NCBI GenBank assembly: GCA_014529385.2
Contig: CM043971.1
Span: forward strand, 60,716,709-60,780,708
Length of the DNA stretch: 64,000 bases
Direction: 5' to 3'
From: Adiantum capillus-veneris
Taxonomy: Eukaryota; Streptophyta; Polypodiopsida; Polypodiales; Pteridaceae
The notes beneath the pieces were generated by a model. It had not been told where the DNA came from. It made no database searches and saw nothing but the letters and a program-made list of their open reading frames with translations. How positions within the stretch are numbered: the first letter of the stretch is position 1; each line of letters opens with the position of its first letter. This document shows, one piece after another, positions 42,508-53,010 of this stretch. Both the position numbers and the translations under genes were made by a program.

Positions 42508-43353
42508 TCAAGGAGGAGTGACTTGCTGGCGAGGAGGCCGTCTTTGATTACCATTTCCTTGATAGCGTCGTGGATGGGGGCAATAATACATGCCGTGACC
42601 TACCTCTCCACAGTTGTAGCAAATGTACTCACGTGCTTGCCTTTGTCCTTCTTGTCTATTTTGTTCATTTCCTTGCTGGGGAGCCCTTACACCTTGAACC
42701 AGATTGATGGACAGGCTCTCTAGTTGATTGGTGATTTGTTGAAGTAATTCTTGTTGAGAGGACTCTTGGTCTGTTGCTCCTGTCCCTGCTACTACCCTTG
42801 CCGTAGGTTGAGCTAGCGGTGGAGGCTCCATTCCCCCTTGTAGTTGAGCTTGGAATTTTAACTTCCTATCCTTCTCCCTTGCATAAGTCATAGCTTTATC
42901 AAAGGTATCTGGGAATTTACCTTTTACCTTTTCTCGAAGGATGGGGTAAAGCCCTGCCAGGAAACAGTCCTTCTTTAGGCATTCTGGCGCCCTTTCTCCT
43001 TCACCTAGTGATGCACACCATTTCTCCCACAGGTTGGAAAACTTTCCTTCATAGCTTCTATAGTCATTGGGTGATGTTTGGCGTAGCTCTAAGAGCTGTC
43101 TCCATATCTCCTCTGGAGGCTCATGGCGGCGAAATTCTTCGATGAAGGCCATCTTTAAGGACTCCCAGTCTCTTCTTTCTTCAGGTGCCAAAGTTTGATA
43201 CCATAATTTTGCACCTTCCCTCAAGACCAAAGGAAAGGCCCTTAACTTAGTAGCTTCTTCATCCCTTCCCGATACCAGAAAGGCCATTTCCAAATTATCC
43301 AAAAAGTCTGGAGCAACCTCCCCAGGCATACCATAAAAATTAGGGAAGGCCAT
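42508..43353 (-). CDS. gag: gag of element 3
   Basis: The ATG at 43351-43353 opens the Gag core (FPNFYGMPGEVAPDFLDNLE, GAKLWYQTLAPEERRDWESL, CLKKDCFLAGLYPILREK) and one CCHC knuckle (CYNCGEVGHGMYYC, about residue 245-258) followed by a basic, Arg/Gln-rich tail. It terminates at TGA 42508-42510 with pol continuing in the same frame, so Gag-Pol could arise by stop-codon readthrough; a simple inactivating mutation is equally possible. About 280 codons, normal for the clade. Confidence 0.93.
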   Translation of the reverse strand: MAFPNFYGMPGEVAPDFLDNLEMAFLVSGRDEEATKLRAFPLVLREGAKLWYQTLAPEERRDWESLKMAFIEEFRRHEPPEEIWRQLLELRQTSPNDYRSYEGKFSNLWEKWCASLGEGERAPECLKKDCFLAGLYPILREKVKGKFPDTFDKAMTYAREKDRKLKFQAQLQGGMEPPPLAQPTARVVAGTGATDQESSQQELLQQITNQLESLSINLVQGVRAPQQGNEQNRQEGQRQAREYICYNCGEVGHGMYYCPHPRRYQGNGNQRRPPRQQVTPP

Positions 43354-43444
43354 AAGTGAGAGAGTAAACAATTACACAAACAGCTCCAATTTATTTAAAA
43401 ATAGAGTATGGTAATTACAATTTGGAGCTTTAGCACAACTTAGC

Positions 43445-43672
43445 TCAAAATAAGATGAAGATCGACACATCAAAGGGATGGTAATAGTCTAGTAAGGGTA
43501 GAATGACAGGATGAGGAGAGCGCAAGATTTCCCCAAGTCTCTTGGCTCCAAACAACAAGGCTATTCTTTGCTGATAAAAGATTTTTCTATCAATACAAAT
43601 ATTCACATGGATATGACGCACAAAATGGAAAGGAAACATGCGGGGATCATCATTTTCATTATTGGCATCCAT
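43445..43672 (-). CDS. small leader ORF, alpha type, element 3 (75 aa)
   Basis: ATG at 43670-43672. Shares FPFHF, RHI.VNI.ID, YQQR, FGA.RLGEIL.S, ILPL and FDV.IFILF with the alpha ORFs of elements 2 and 4. It sits 92 bp upstream of gag. No beta-type partner is seen in this element; the 177-codon ORF precedes it instead. Confidence 0.6.
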   Translation of the reverse strand: MDANNENDDPRMFPFHFVRHIHVNICIDRKIFYQQRIALLFGAKRLGEILRSPHPVILPLLDYYHPFDVSIFILF

Positions 43673-43688
43673 ACTTACACACAAGAGC

Positions 43689-44222
43689 CTAGCTTAGTTG
43701 CACCACCTTGGGACCAATGAGCCTGATCAGCCACAGAAGGTCACCACCTCGGATCACTTTGACTCTTCCTGATGCATCTGTGAAGACGTAAGGCGTGATG
43801 GAAACACTTTGTACAATGCTGAGCCTTTTAGCAAGCAACAATTGGATGCTATTACCATAATCAGCATGACAAATGAAAGTGACACCATTAATGTGCAGCA
43901 CATCATCAACTAAGATAGTTTCCTTAGATTGAGATAACTTCTTGAAAATTAGCAGCAAATGTAGGGCAGGGAGGCTTTTCACCCGGTCTCCAAAGCACTT
44001 TGGACAATATCCAAAGTGATCTTCACGCGAACAGGAGGTTGGCTTGGGATTGGTGGTGTCTGGATTCACAAAGTGCACTGGCAGCACTCGCAGACGGGTG
44101 GCAATCTTGTAGGCAAGCCTTCGCCTCTTTGCTTCAGGAGGATTTAGGGGTGAGAGTCGTGGTTGCAAGTTGGAGGTTGAAGTTGGTTGCTCACTAGCCT
44201 TTTTCTTGCCTGTAGTGGTCAT
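43689..44222 (-). CDS. leader ORF of element 3, 177 codons, unknown
   Basis: ATG at 44220-44222. The N-terminus is Thr/Ser/Pro-rich with a basic PPEAKRRRLAYK patch that looks like a nuclear localisation signal. A Cys cluster follows (C…GYCPKCFGD). The C-terminal half (LPALHLLLIFKKLSQ, VDDVLHINGV, NSIQLLLAKRLSIVQSV) aligns loosely with ORFs X1 and X2 of element 2 (LP..L…RL, V.D, IQL..A.RL..V..V). It ends 16 bp before the small alpha ORF. The function is unknown; coding status rests on length and the weak similarity. Confidence 0.5.
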   Translation of the reverse strand: MTTTGKKKASEQPTSTSNLQPRLSPLNPPEAKRRRLAYKIATRLRVLPVHFVNPDTTNPKPTSCSREDHFGYCPKCFGDRVKSLPALHLLLIFKKLSQSKETILVDDVLHINGVTFICHADYGNSIQLLLAKRLSIVQSVSITPYVFTDASGRVKVIRGGDLLWLIRLIGPKVVQLS

Positions 44223-44259
44223 GTAATCCCTTATTAATGAGATTAAGCCAAATGTTACC

Positions 44260-44657
44260 TTACGCTTGAGCACGCGCTGCGGCCTTGGGCCACTTAGGTG
44301 TAGAGGTGATCTTCCTCCTCTTAGTTGGCTCCTTAGGAAAGAGAGGTCTGGTGATGCTTTCTCTTCCCTTAATGTGTGTCACAGTACCTTCGTGTATGTT
44401 GATGTAGAATATTTCAAGCTCATGTGCGTTGGAGGTTTCTTGAGCAATCATAGGTTGAGAGTAGAGGTATATCAAGCTCTTCTTCTTACTCTCCTTCGTT
44501 GGCGACGATCACGAACAAGGCATGTAGAAGAACTTACTTCTTGAATTTCAATGACACTGGAACCTGGTAACCAAACCTCGATGAAATCTTTTAAGGCCTC
44601 TAAAGCCTCCTCCTCTTCTGTTCTCCAATTTGCAAACTCCTCACGCCATTCGTCCAT
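44260..44657 (-). other. two further short frames in the element 3 leader
   Basis: 44472-44657 gives an acidic segment (WRTEEEEALEALKDFIEVW) ending in an Arg-rich tail (RQRRRVRRRA). The overlapping frame 44260-44475 has no ATG near its start (TTG), but reads on toward the 177-codon ORF. They may be exons or a frameshifted remnant of a longer leader protein. Confidence 0.3.
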
Positions 44658-44699
44658 GTTGTAGATTGCACATCTTCATTGCTTGTGGACTGAAGGTCT

Positions 44700-44729
44700 G
44701 TGTAGCCCTCCTCAGTGGGGGCACCAAAA
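44700..44729 (-). promoter_or_regulatory. primer-binding site of element 3
   Basis: The minus strand reads TTGGTGCCCCCACTGAGGAG (about 44708-44727), two to three bases inside the LTR end. It shares its core with elements 2 and 4. The complementary tRNA is not identified. Confidence 0.7.
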
Positions 44730-46243
44730 TGATAGCGGGAAAAAGAGCAGTGCAATCGGGTGGCCTCTGTACTCATGCACACTCCACAAACCACGCCTCA
44801 TGCAAACAAGAAAAGAACAAAACAAAGGGGGCACCACCCTAAATTGAGAGGTTTAGGGACCTCACACATAGTGCACATAGGCAAGTGAGACTTCTGGCAT
44901 TATGATGGCATCAAAACATATGGCAAAACACATAGAAACGAAGCTTAGGGACCTTATGTAGCATATATATACACAAGACATCATCTTAACAATACAACGG
45001 CATCTGATCATACATAACAAGGATATAGAGAAGCAAGCCAAGGATGACATAACCCCTTGTCAAAAACAATCAACCCAGCAAGTAGGTATGATCCTACTAG
45101 CAACACATCAATACCTTAGAGAATGATGGCGAGGATGGTGGTCATGGAGCATGAGAGAAGACTTCTTATTTAGGTTTTAGGGCTAGTAATGTAGCATACT
45201 AGAGGGAGAGAGAGAGAGGGAGAGAGAGTAGAGCTCCATCCATAGCTCCTCGTTGTGAGCAATGTCGTCATAGCTTCGTTGCTTGGTGAAGTGGGTGAAG
45301 TGTTGGTTTTGGGTGAGAGAAGGCCTCCTTATATAGGTTTCTGAGAGGGTTTAGGATTAGAGATAAACATGCTTAAATCCGCTGATTGGGGTTACTTTTT
45401 GCTTAGGGTGGTCAACAGATTGAGGTGACCTGATATGTCACCATCAAGATATTCTCTAGAGTGATGTGAGAGGGGAGGGTAAATGCTGATTTTTCTGATT
45501 GTGACACATGGGGATAAGGCCTTGACCAGCATTTAAGAGCAGGTAAGGTGGCTGTTGAAACTGGAGGTTCTGCACATGTCAGGGGGGGACCTGCGGGGGG
45601 GGGGGGGTGGCAGCTGGGTCCTCCTGAATATCAAATTCTCAAAAAATCCTCAACCATGGCTTCTTTTGACATGTGTTCTTTGAAAAAATCAGCATGTCTC
45701 TTTTCAACTCAAAAGTCTTTATCCCTGTTGACTCACCTTTACCATAAGATTTTTCCCTTTCTCCTCCTGTAACTGCATTGTTGATGCCCAATCACTGCTT
45801 CTAGTAACAGTGAACTGTTACCTATCAAATACTTATGGTGCAGTAAAAAATATTTACCATGGGTAAAAAAAGTTACTGTAGGTAAAAAGTGATTTGTATT
45901 CACCATGTAGGTGAAAAATATTTATTGTAGGTAAAAAATATTTACTGTCGATAAAAAAGTGAAAACGGAGTATGCTGTGCTGTGAGTCCACACGATTATC
46001 CTCGTGTAAATTTCACTAGAAATTCACACCTAGAATGGGCTATTCTGTAAGATATAGGTTGTAGGCATGCATAAGAGCTCGTTCCCACGTATCTTCTGTC
46101 CATGGCACTTTTTACTCTTTGGTGCTTGTGAAGTAGATTTTTCTTCTCTTTTGAGATCCCTTGGACTAGAGTATCCTCATCTCCCCAACAACTGACTGTG
46201 CCTTTATTGCATCTTCAGAAGGGGTCCTAAAAACCATGCATCA
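44730..46243 (-). repeat. 5' LTR of element 3 (1,514 bp)
   Basis: Near-identical partner of 36312-37812, with an extended GAGAGAGAGGGAGAGAGAG stretch near 45205 and a longer G-run (about 45594-45607). TATA-like CCTATATAAGG at 45327-45337 on the minus strand. Ends in GCATCA next to CTTAC. Confidence 0.94.
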
Positions 46244-46248
46244 CTTAC
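46244..46248. other. target-site duplication of element 3
   Basis: CTTAC, identical to 36307-36311; the staggered-cut footprint of integrase. Confidence 0.9.
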
Positions 46249-47686
46249 TTACACACAACATAAGGAGAGAAGCCAAGCAAATAGACACCATGGTGCACAA
46301 AAAACTTTCTCAACAAACAAGCAACCCAATGAGCACAAAATATGAGAAGCTGCCAAGATATGCTTACCAATTTTACACGCGTTTAGAGCAAAAGTGTGAC
46401 GACGACACCCCAATTGCAACAATTTGTTGATCAAACCATGAGATAGATCATTCAACTTGATATCCTTGCTCTCATATAGAATCTACAATCCTTATTTAGG
46501 GATGATTATGGTAAGAGAAATGTTTGCAAGAGAATAGTAGCAATAGCATATTGATGCTCTCTATATGGTGCCGCTTATGATAGCGAGCTTAGGAAATGGA
46601 TAGGGAGATAAGAGGAGAGAGAGATTAGGGCTTCCCTAACCTTAGAGGAGCTTATTTGCAGCAATGGAGTAGGTGTGTGTGTTTTTGTGCTTGCCAAAGG
46701 GCCTTTTTATAGTTGTACAAGACCTTGGGTTAGGTTAAACTTCACTAGGGTAGGTAATTAACCATAGTTAGGTTCCCTTTTGACCATTCCTTCAATTATG
46801 AAAATAAGGGACTTATTTTTTCATTAAAAATATCCTTTTAAGTGGTGGAGGCTCCATAAGGGTTGATAATGTATGTGGGCCCCACCATGATGTCCCTCCA
46901 GTGGCTCCTACAGAGTGTCCCCATCCTGTTTGTTGTGTCACTGGAAGCATCTTGAGGCAACCCCTCCACATGCAAGTGGTTTTTAACTCCCCATTGGTAT
47001 TTTAGAATGTTCAAGAAGTCAAGAAAACTTTTCACCTTTGTGGTTTACCTGATTGTAACTTTGACCTGCAGTAACAGTGTCCACAGCACCTTGTTTTCAC
47101 CATAACTTTCAGCGTGTAACTCAGAATTGGGTGCTGTAAAAGGAAAATTTGACCTTATCAAAGTGTTTAAGCTGATTTTGGAGTGTTCCTTAAGTATATC
47201 CATGAGCTAAGGCGTTCAAGATTCATTCAAAACACCTTTTGAACCAAGTCTCCTTGTAGGGGGCCCTTTAGCATGCATCCAAGGTGTAGCATGCTTTTTT
47301 AAAAGAGAATCCACCTTAAACAAATGAGGTAGGCTCCAATAAAGTTTGATTTATTGGGAATATACATTATATTTAAGATTTGTTGACCAACACAAGTAAA
47401 TGATCCAAGAGTTGGGTCACATAGTGGTGGGGAAGGGAAGGGCTACAAGGTTAACCCTACCCTTGAGAGAAGATGGGTAAGATAAGTGCCCATAAATTAT
47501 TTATTTACAAATTATGGGATGTAGATAGCTATTTAAATTAGTAAAGGTAATTAGTTAAAAGAATATGCAGTAAAAAAACTAGGAGAGTAGAATTAAGTAT
47601 ACTATTTACATTTAGCATGAAGAGAGAAATATGATGTAAATGCATAAAGATCTAAGAAGGGTAAGGTGTTTGTATGGAAAAAGGCT
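46249..47686 (-). repeat. 5' LTR of element 4, outer segment
   Basis: Continuation of 35872-36311 beyond element 3. From about 46487 it matches 28538-29729. A TATA-like ACTATAAAAAGGCC is at 46700-46713 on the minus strand. The last ~155 bp expected before the LTR terminus are missing; the sequence switches to a gag fragment at about 47687. Confidence 0.82.
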
Positions 47687-47689
47687 CGG

Positions 47690-48560
47690 GGAAGGCAAAG
47701 ATGTATCCAAAATTGTTGAAGATTGGATTGAGCGCATGGATGAATACTTTGATTTAGCCCATTCATCGCACTAAATAAAGCTATGATCACTAAGTTCAAA
47801 TTAAACTAGAGAAGATAGCCAAACATTGGTGGAGAGACCATTGCATAGAAAACAATGTTGATCCTGATGTTGCAACTTGGGATTTCCTTAAAATCCATCT
47901 CAAGAAGAACTATCAGAACAAAGTCTATCATTCAGACCGTATGAATGAGTTTCTTGACTGTACTCAAGGAATTAAAGATATAGACTCATATTATCAACAT
48001 TTATTAACCCTTGTCAAATATGCTCCACAAAAGATGACTCGAGAGGTTAAAGTCGCTTGATTTGTGTCAGGGTTACATAATCCTATGAAGACTAGACTCC
48101 AGAGTCTTCGTCTTATTAATTTTGCAGACGCCCTTGATGCAGGCAAACCTATCAAAATAGAGTTATCTACTAATGGAAAGAGGAAACCAGAATCTGTTCC
48201 TGTTCGTGAAATCAAAAGATCTTGTCTTGAGGAGGAACAAAGATCTCGGGATCCACAACAAGAAGAGAGAACTTATTGCGTATGAAAGCTAGACAAGATC
48301 ATTTGTGCTACACTTGTCTTGATCTTGGTCATCAATCCAAGGATTGTCCATTTAAAATGCAAGCTTCCCAGGATTGGTTGACAATTATGAACATAGAAAC
48401 TTCAATCCAAATCAAAACTTCAAATTTTGTAGAACCAGACCATCGGCATTTTAGAGGAACTTCAATCAACAAAACTTGAACCAAAACTAGAGACAACCTA
48501 AAACCAAGGGAATTTTAGACCAGGCAATCCACCTTTTGTTGTTAGGGGCAAAACAACAAA
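47690..48560 (+). pseudogene. gag: gag fragment of a different LTR retrotransposon
   Basis: Reads IVEDWIERMDEYFDL, then stops, then KIAKHWWRDHC, VATWDFLKIHLKKNYQ, DIDSYYQHLLTLVKYAP and VSGLHNPMKTRLQSL: a retrotransposon Gag capsid region of Ty3/gypsy type. A CCHC knuckle (CYTCLDLGHQSKDC) follows at about 48306-48347 and an Asn/Gln-rich tail. There are at least three stops and one frame change, no start, and no pol. It abuts the broken LTR of element 4 on the left. Confidence 0.8.
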
Positions 48561-48589
48561 AACAGGGATTCAGACACAAAATTGGACAA

Positions 48590-50400
48590 ATCTTGAGATT
48601 TTGGGATCCAAATTCAAAAAGGGGTGAGATTTGGTTTCTACAAGGCATAGAGACTAAAAGAACAAAATTCATGAAAAATGGCTATCAAAGATGGATCGCG
48701 ATCCATGTACCATTTTGACATTTGGGGCTAATATTTGACATGTCCATTCGTGATAACTAGTGGAACAACTTTGCCAAAAGGGACCATAGAAAAACAATGA
48801 AAAAGTTGGTCAAAATAGCCAAATACAAAAACTAGTCAAAAATCGCAAGGCAGACAGAAAAACTCACTTTTGACTAGGAAACATTCGGCCAAATTCAAAA
48901 AGATTTGGGGAATAGTGTCACCATAACATGGACTACAAGCTCACCATGTTTCATGTCAAAATGTGGTCAAACATGGATCGCGATCCATGTACCTCATGAA
49001 ATTTATTTTAAAATTTTTTGGGTGAGATTTGAGCACTAGCTAGATGGTACCATTTGGAACAACTTTCCCAAAAAAACTATATGCAAAAAAGTGGTCAAAA
49101 GAGCCAAAAACAAAACATTGTCAAAACTACCATAGCAAACTGTCGAAGTCGGATTTGGAAGGGCAAAACTGCTCCAAATTCGAAAAAATTTATGGAGCAA
49201 GCTACAAACATCACAAGCTATCAGCACACCAAAAATTCTGATCCAAAAGTGGTGGAACATGGATCGCAATCTATGTACCCTTGAGAAATTTTTGGACAAA
49301 AAATTTTCCAAGATGTAGGTAAAACCATTGTGAACAAACTCCAAAGAAATTTTGTCAAAAAAGTTCACAAATTGGGTCAAAAGTGCCAAAAACAATTTAA
49401 GGTGAAGACCCTAAAACAGACCTAGGGATTGACTTTTGCCTTACCTAAACAAGTCCAAATCATACAAAAACCATATAGAAGGGATGAGGAGACTAATGAC
49501 AAGCTGTGTCCCAAGTTTTATTACCATCTGACACATAGGTACATGGAGATCCATGTTCCTATATCATAGACTGAGACCACACTTGCATCATAGCTAGAGG
49601 ACATCACAAGGAGTCTAGTGGTCTTTTCAAAAGTGAATTTGGATGTCAAAAACCAAACCAAAAGCCCAGAACTTTTAAGTACTCTGAGCAAGTTCCAGAA
49701 TCAACCTAACTTTTGATCGAGAGGTCCATTTCCAAAAAAAAATGATACCATATGATCTACTAATCATGCAGAATCTGATGGTATAAAAAAAAGTTAATTT
49801 GGGCTCCAAACATGGATCGCAATCCATGTACCCATAGTGACAGCTTGATCTAAAACTTTCCAGATCAATAGTGCATACACAAGGAAACATATCTCCAAGT
49901 CCAATTTTGGAAAAATTAAGCAACTTTGGGTCAAAAGTGAGCAAAACAGGTGACAGAGAGAAAACCGTTGTGCAGACCTTGTGTTGGCTATTTGACCTAT
50001 CAAACCAAGTCCAAATCGAGAAAGATTTGAGATTTAGCTTGTGGACATAGTCAAGAACAAAGTCCTAAGAGATCAAGTCCAGATGTGGTTGAACATGGAT
50101 TCAGCTCAACCCCAAAATTTGATGAAAATTGGTATATAGTCTGCATATGACCTTGTCTACACACGATCAAAATTTGGAGAAAATATTTTAACAGAGAAAC
50201 ATGGATCGCAATCCATGTACCTCAGCATAGTGGGGATATCTGACATGGTGATCTTGTAAACATACTTGTAATCTTAAGTTTGAGCTAAAATACCTTTGGG
50301 GAGGTCGAGATACAAGCCAAAGTTCTCGTGTTCTGGTCCAAAGACTGTCTTAAGTGTTGTTTCAAGTGCAATTCACTAAAAATGCTCTAACTTTTGACAG
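48590..50400. repeat. tandem array of diverged units of about 284 bp with a palindromic core
   Basis: ATGGATCGCGATCCAT-like cores occur at 48691, 48973, 49259, 49543, 49812, 50095 (half only) and 50201; spacings are 282, 286, 284, 269, 283 and 106 bp. The second core is part of a perfect 20-bp palindrome (48971-48990). Other unit landmarks recur in register, such as GGTCAAAA..GCCAAAAACAA at about 48805, 49087 and 49371. No coding. It lies directly upstream of the gag of element 6, so it probably forms that element's leader. Confidence 0.8.
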
Positions 50401-50634
50401 ACAACTCCAAATTGAGTCAGGTATAGCTAGGAAGAAAGCTTGCGGGCAATAGAACACATTAGACCAGTCTTCTAAATCCAAATATTTAGGGTACCCCAAG
50501 ACCAATTTCCAAAGACCATAAAAATCACAAATTCTTGACTTTTCAGACCTCACCAAGGGCAAAAAGGGATAAGTTTTGCTAAGCAAAGTGGGCTTGTAAG
50601 AGACTATCTTGAGAGTTTTGAGGGAGCCTTCACC

Positions 50635-51700
50635 ATGAAAAATATTCCACCACCAGGGTTTTCTACTCCACTCAAAGACATGAAAAATGCAACAAATGCT
50701 GCAATGCCAACAACAGGGGGATTGGGAGAATACATAGAGGAGAGGCATCCTTTGATCAGCAAACTAAACATGAGATTCATCAAAGACAATGAATCCACGA
50801 GAATGCTTATAGATTATGCTCATGATGGCTTATACAGATTCACAAATGGGGAGCCATACATCTTCTACAGGTGTGTAGAATCCAATGCTCGAGAGTTAAC
50901 ATTCCATAAGAACCTCTATGAATTACGTATACAGATGCCAATGGAGTGAGTTTTGATGGTAGATAAGTATGGACGTGAGTACAAACTTATTGATCCAATT
51001 GACTTAGAGAGATGTACAAACAAGGCTACTCCAATCTCTACTTATTTTCAGTCAATAACGATGCCATAGCACATATCTGAGAGGATTCCACCGGGATTTT
51101 CTCCAAGATGAGGGGAGAGAGAGAGACATCTTTCCACAGAGCACGAATTGGTTAGATTAGTGTCTGAACCACAACGATTAAGAACATATCAAGTGGCTCA
51201 ATGTGTCAAAACAAAATACGATGTGTCGGCGGATCCATATGCTCATGTCTCACTCTTCAAACAAGTTTTGAGAGTTGAACAGATAGGAGATTTCCATACT
51301 CAGTATGAGGGATTAATTGGGTTGACATTGGAAGGAACAGCCTTGACTTGGTTCCAACCACTGAATAGAGATGATTTTCCCAAAATAGCACACTGTTATA
51401 AGAATTCATAGAGGAGTTCTCGAAAAGGGGGATCAAACACAACACAGTGTCCCAAATCTACACTTTCAAACATAAAAAAGATGAAAAGGTGAAGGAAGCT
51501 ATGCTTCACTTCAAACAATACATAGAGAGATGTCCCTATAAGAGAGCTACCGCAAGATGAGAGATTATCAGTTATCTTCATAGAGGACTTGAGGAATGAA
51601 ACTCTAAAAAGGGACCTACATTTGAAAGGATGCACGACGTTTGAGCAAGTGACTAGAGAAGCTCAATATTTAGTTGTGAAAATTGCAAGGCCTACAGAGA
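50635..51700 (+). pseudogene. gag: gag of element 6
   Basis: ATG at 50635 (MKNIPPPGFSTPLKD). The same frame continues past TGA at 50947, TAG at about 51067 and TGA at about 51108 to 51411. A capsid-like part follows (VSLFKQVLRVEQIGDF, EGTALTWFQPL, EEFSKRGIKHN in a shifted frame, then RELPQDERLSVIFIEDL). Retrotransposon Gag is recognised from the W/F pattern and the order before zinc knuckles. The multiple stops and frame changes make it inactive. Confidence 0.7.
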
Positions 51701-51701
51701 G

Positions 51702-53010
51702 GTGACTGAAGATAGTGATAGCACGACTAGTAGTGCCTCATCTTTGAAGAGCAAATCAACAAAAAATAGAGATGTTCAAAATCCTTGGGAACCAATCATT
51801 GATCAAGTGGTCAAGGGGGTGATTAGAAGAATAAATGAAGGTTACAAACAAAACCTGAATGTACGACAGCCTCAATTGGGGAGATGTAATACTTGTGGAG
51901 GGGATCATCCCACTCCATGGTGTAACACTCAACCGAAGCCACAACAAATGCTAGGGAAACAACCGCATCTTCACATTGATGGGAGAGTGATAGTCAACTA
52001 CGCTCAACCAATGCATGTGCCACAACCCATGAAAAACTAGTACTCCATGGATGCAAATAGGCTCCTGTTTATAGCCAATCGTCAAGAATAAGGTTCCAAG
52101 AACATTCTTACCAGGCAAGAACAACCATTAGCTGGATCACCAGCTGTGAAATAGGAAGTTCCATGCTATGAGTGTGGAGGTGGTCATTGGGCACGAATTT
52201 TTCCAAACAAGGGTCCACAAATAGAATTATTTGTATTCTGTCATGGTTGTGGGAGAGACCATCTAGTCCAATATTGTGCTAAAAATCCAAACTACAAGGG
52301 GAAAGCAACAATGAACATTGTAGGCATCATGGCTTCTTCGAGCAAATTTGAGGTAGAACCCGCCATTCCTTTCAACGTGATGACTCGACCTCCAGCTCAA
52401 GAAGCTTCCAAAAACAAACCAACTGAGGAAGCTACATTGCTTGTTCGAACCAAAATTGAGAACATATAAGTGAGAACAAGAAGAAAAGTGTGGAAAGCCA
52501 AATGGGATAAAATGAAAGCAAAACGGCTACACGAGAAAGATTCTTTGGAAACTGAATTGAACCAAATAAAAGAACAGCTTAGACGAGATCAAGAAAGCAA
52601 GAAAAATGCAAAGGGATCTAAACAGTGAAAGACTAACTCGGGAGGTTCACTCTTGTTCGACAAAGTCTTTGAACCTTTGGATGCGATCTTGAAATCTTAT
52701 GATGCTAGGTTAAAGACCAACCAAACCCAAGAGGATAGATGGCTATAAAAAAGAGAGGTTGCAAATGTGCAAGGAGCTCATCCAGAAGGCCCAAGCTCTT
52801 ATGGAACTAGTTCGAGATGCTCCAAAAACAGAGGTGCTAATCCGCAAAAAAGACCAAGAATTGGAAAGCCATGTTTTTATAGAAAAATACCAGGAAGAGC
52901 TAGGAGTTGAAGCACCTTTAGATACAAGGGAAGCAGTCAATACAACAGATGGAATGCATTTACAAGCACCTATGCGGATTCCTAAAGTGGAAGAACAATG
53001 GCTATAGGAT
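51702..53010 (+). pseudogene. nucleocapsid-like region with three CCHC-like knuckles and coiled coil, element 6
   Basis: Frame 51702-52040 starts Ser-rich and contains CNTCGGDHPTPWC. In the same frame after stops come CYECGGGHWARIF (last Cys lost) at about 52163 and CHGCGRDHLVQYC at about 52241. Further on, RRKVWKAKWDKMKAKRL and KDSLETELNQIKEQLRRDQ (about 52470-52610) look like a basic coiled coil. The frame 52759-53007 adds a charged segment. Three knuckles are unusual for plant gypsy Gag, which mostly has one. Confidence 0.6.

Larger units (their letters stand above)
36312..46243 (-). mobile_element. element 3: nearly intact Tat-like Ty3/gypsy retrotransposon (9.9 kb)
   Basis: LTRs at 36312-37812 and 44730-46243 are flanked by a perfect 5-bp target-site duplication, CTTAC (36307-36311 and 46244-46248). 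The interior carries a primer site, leader ORFs, and a single gag-pol frame broken only by two in-frame stops. The LTRs differ by scattered substitutions and small indels, so it is not brand-new, but it is younger than element 4, which it interrupts. Confidence 0.95.
28536..47686 (-). mobile_element. element 4: Tat-like Ty3/gypsy retrotransposon interrupted by element 3 and truncated at both ends
   Basis: The interior runs from 29842 (polypurine tract) to 35871 (primer site). Its 5' LTR starts at 35872, is split by element 3 at 36311/46249 and breaks off at 47686. The 3' LTR is present from 28536 to 29841 only. The LTR pieces share about 1.19 kb (28538-29729 with 46487-47686). The coding order is gag, protease, RT, dual RNase H, integrase in one main frame with three in-frame stops plus a frameshift in gag. 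It is older than element 3, which lies inside it. Confidence 0.88.

Noticed and set aside
48500-50400. CRISPR-like interpretation of the evenly spaced palindromes
   Set aside because: The units are about 284 bp and alike along their length, the context is a plant retroelement and no cas gene exists; it is a tandem repeat array.
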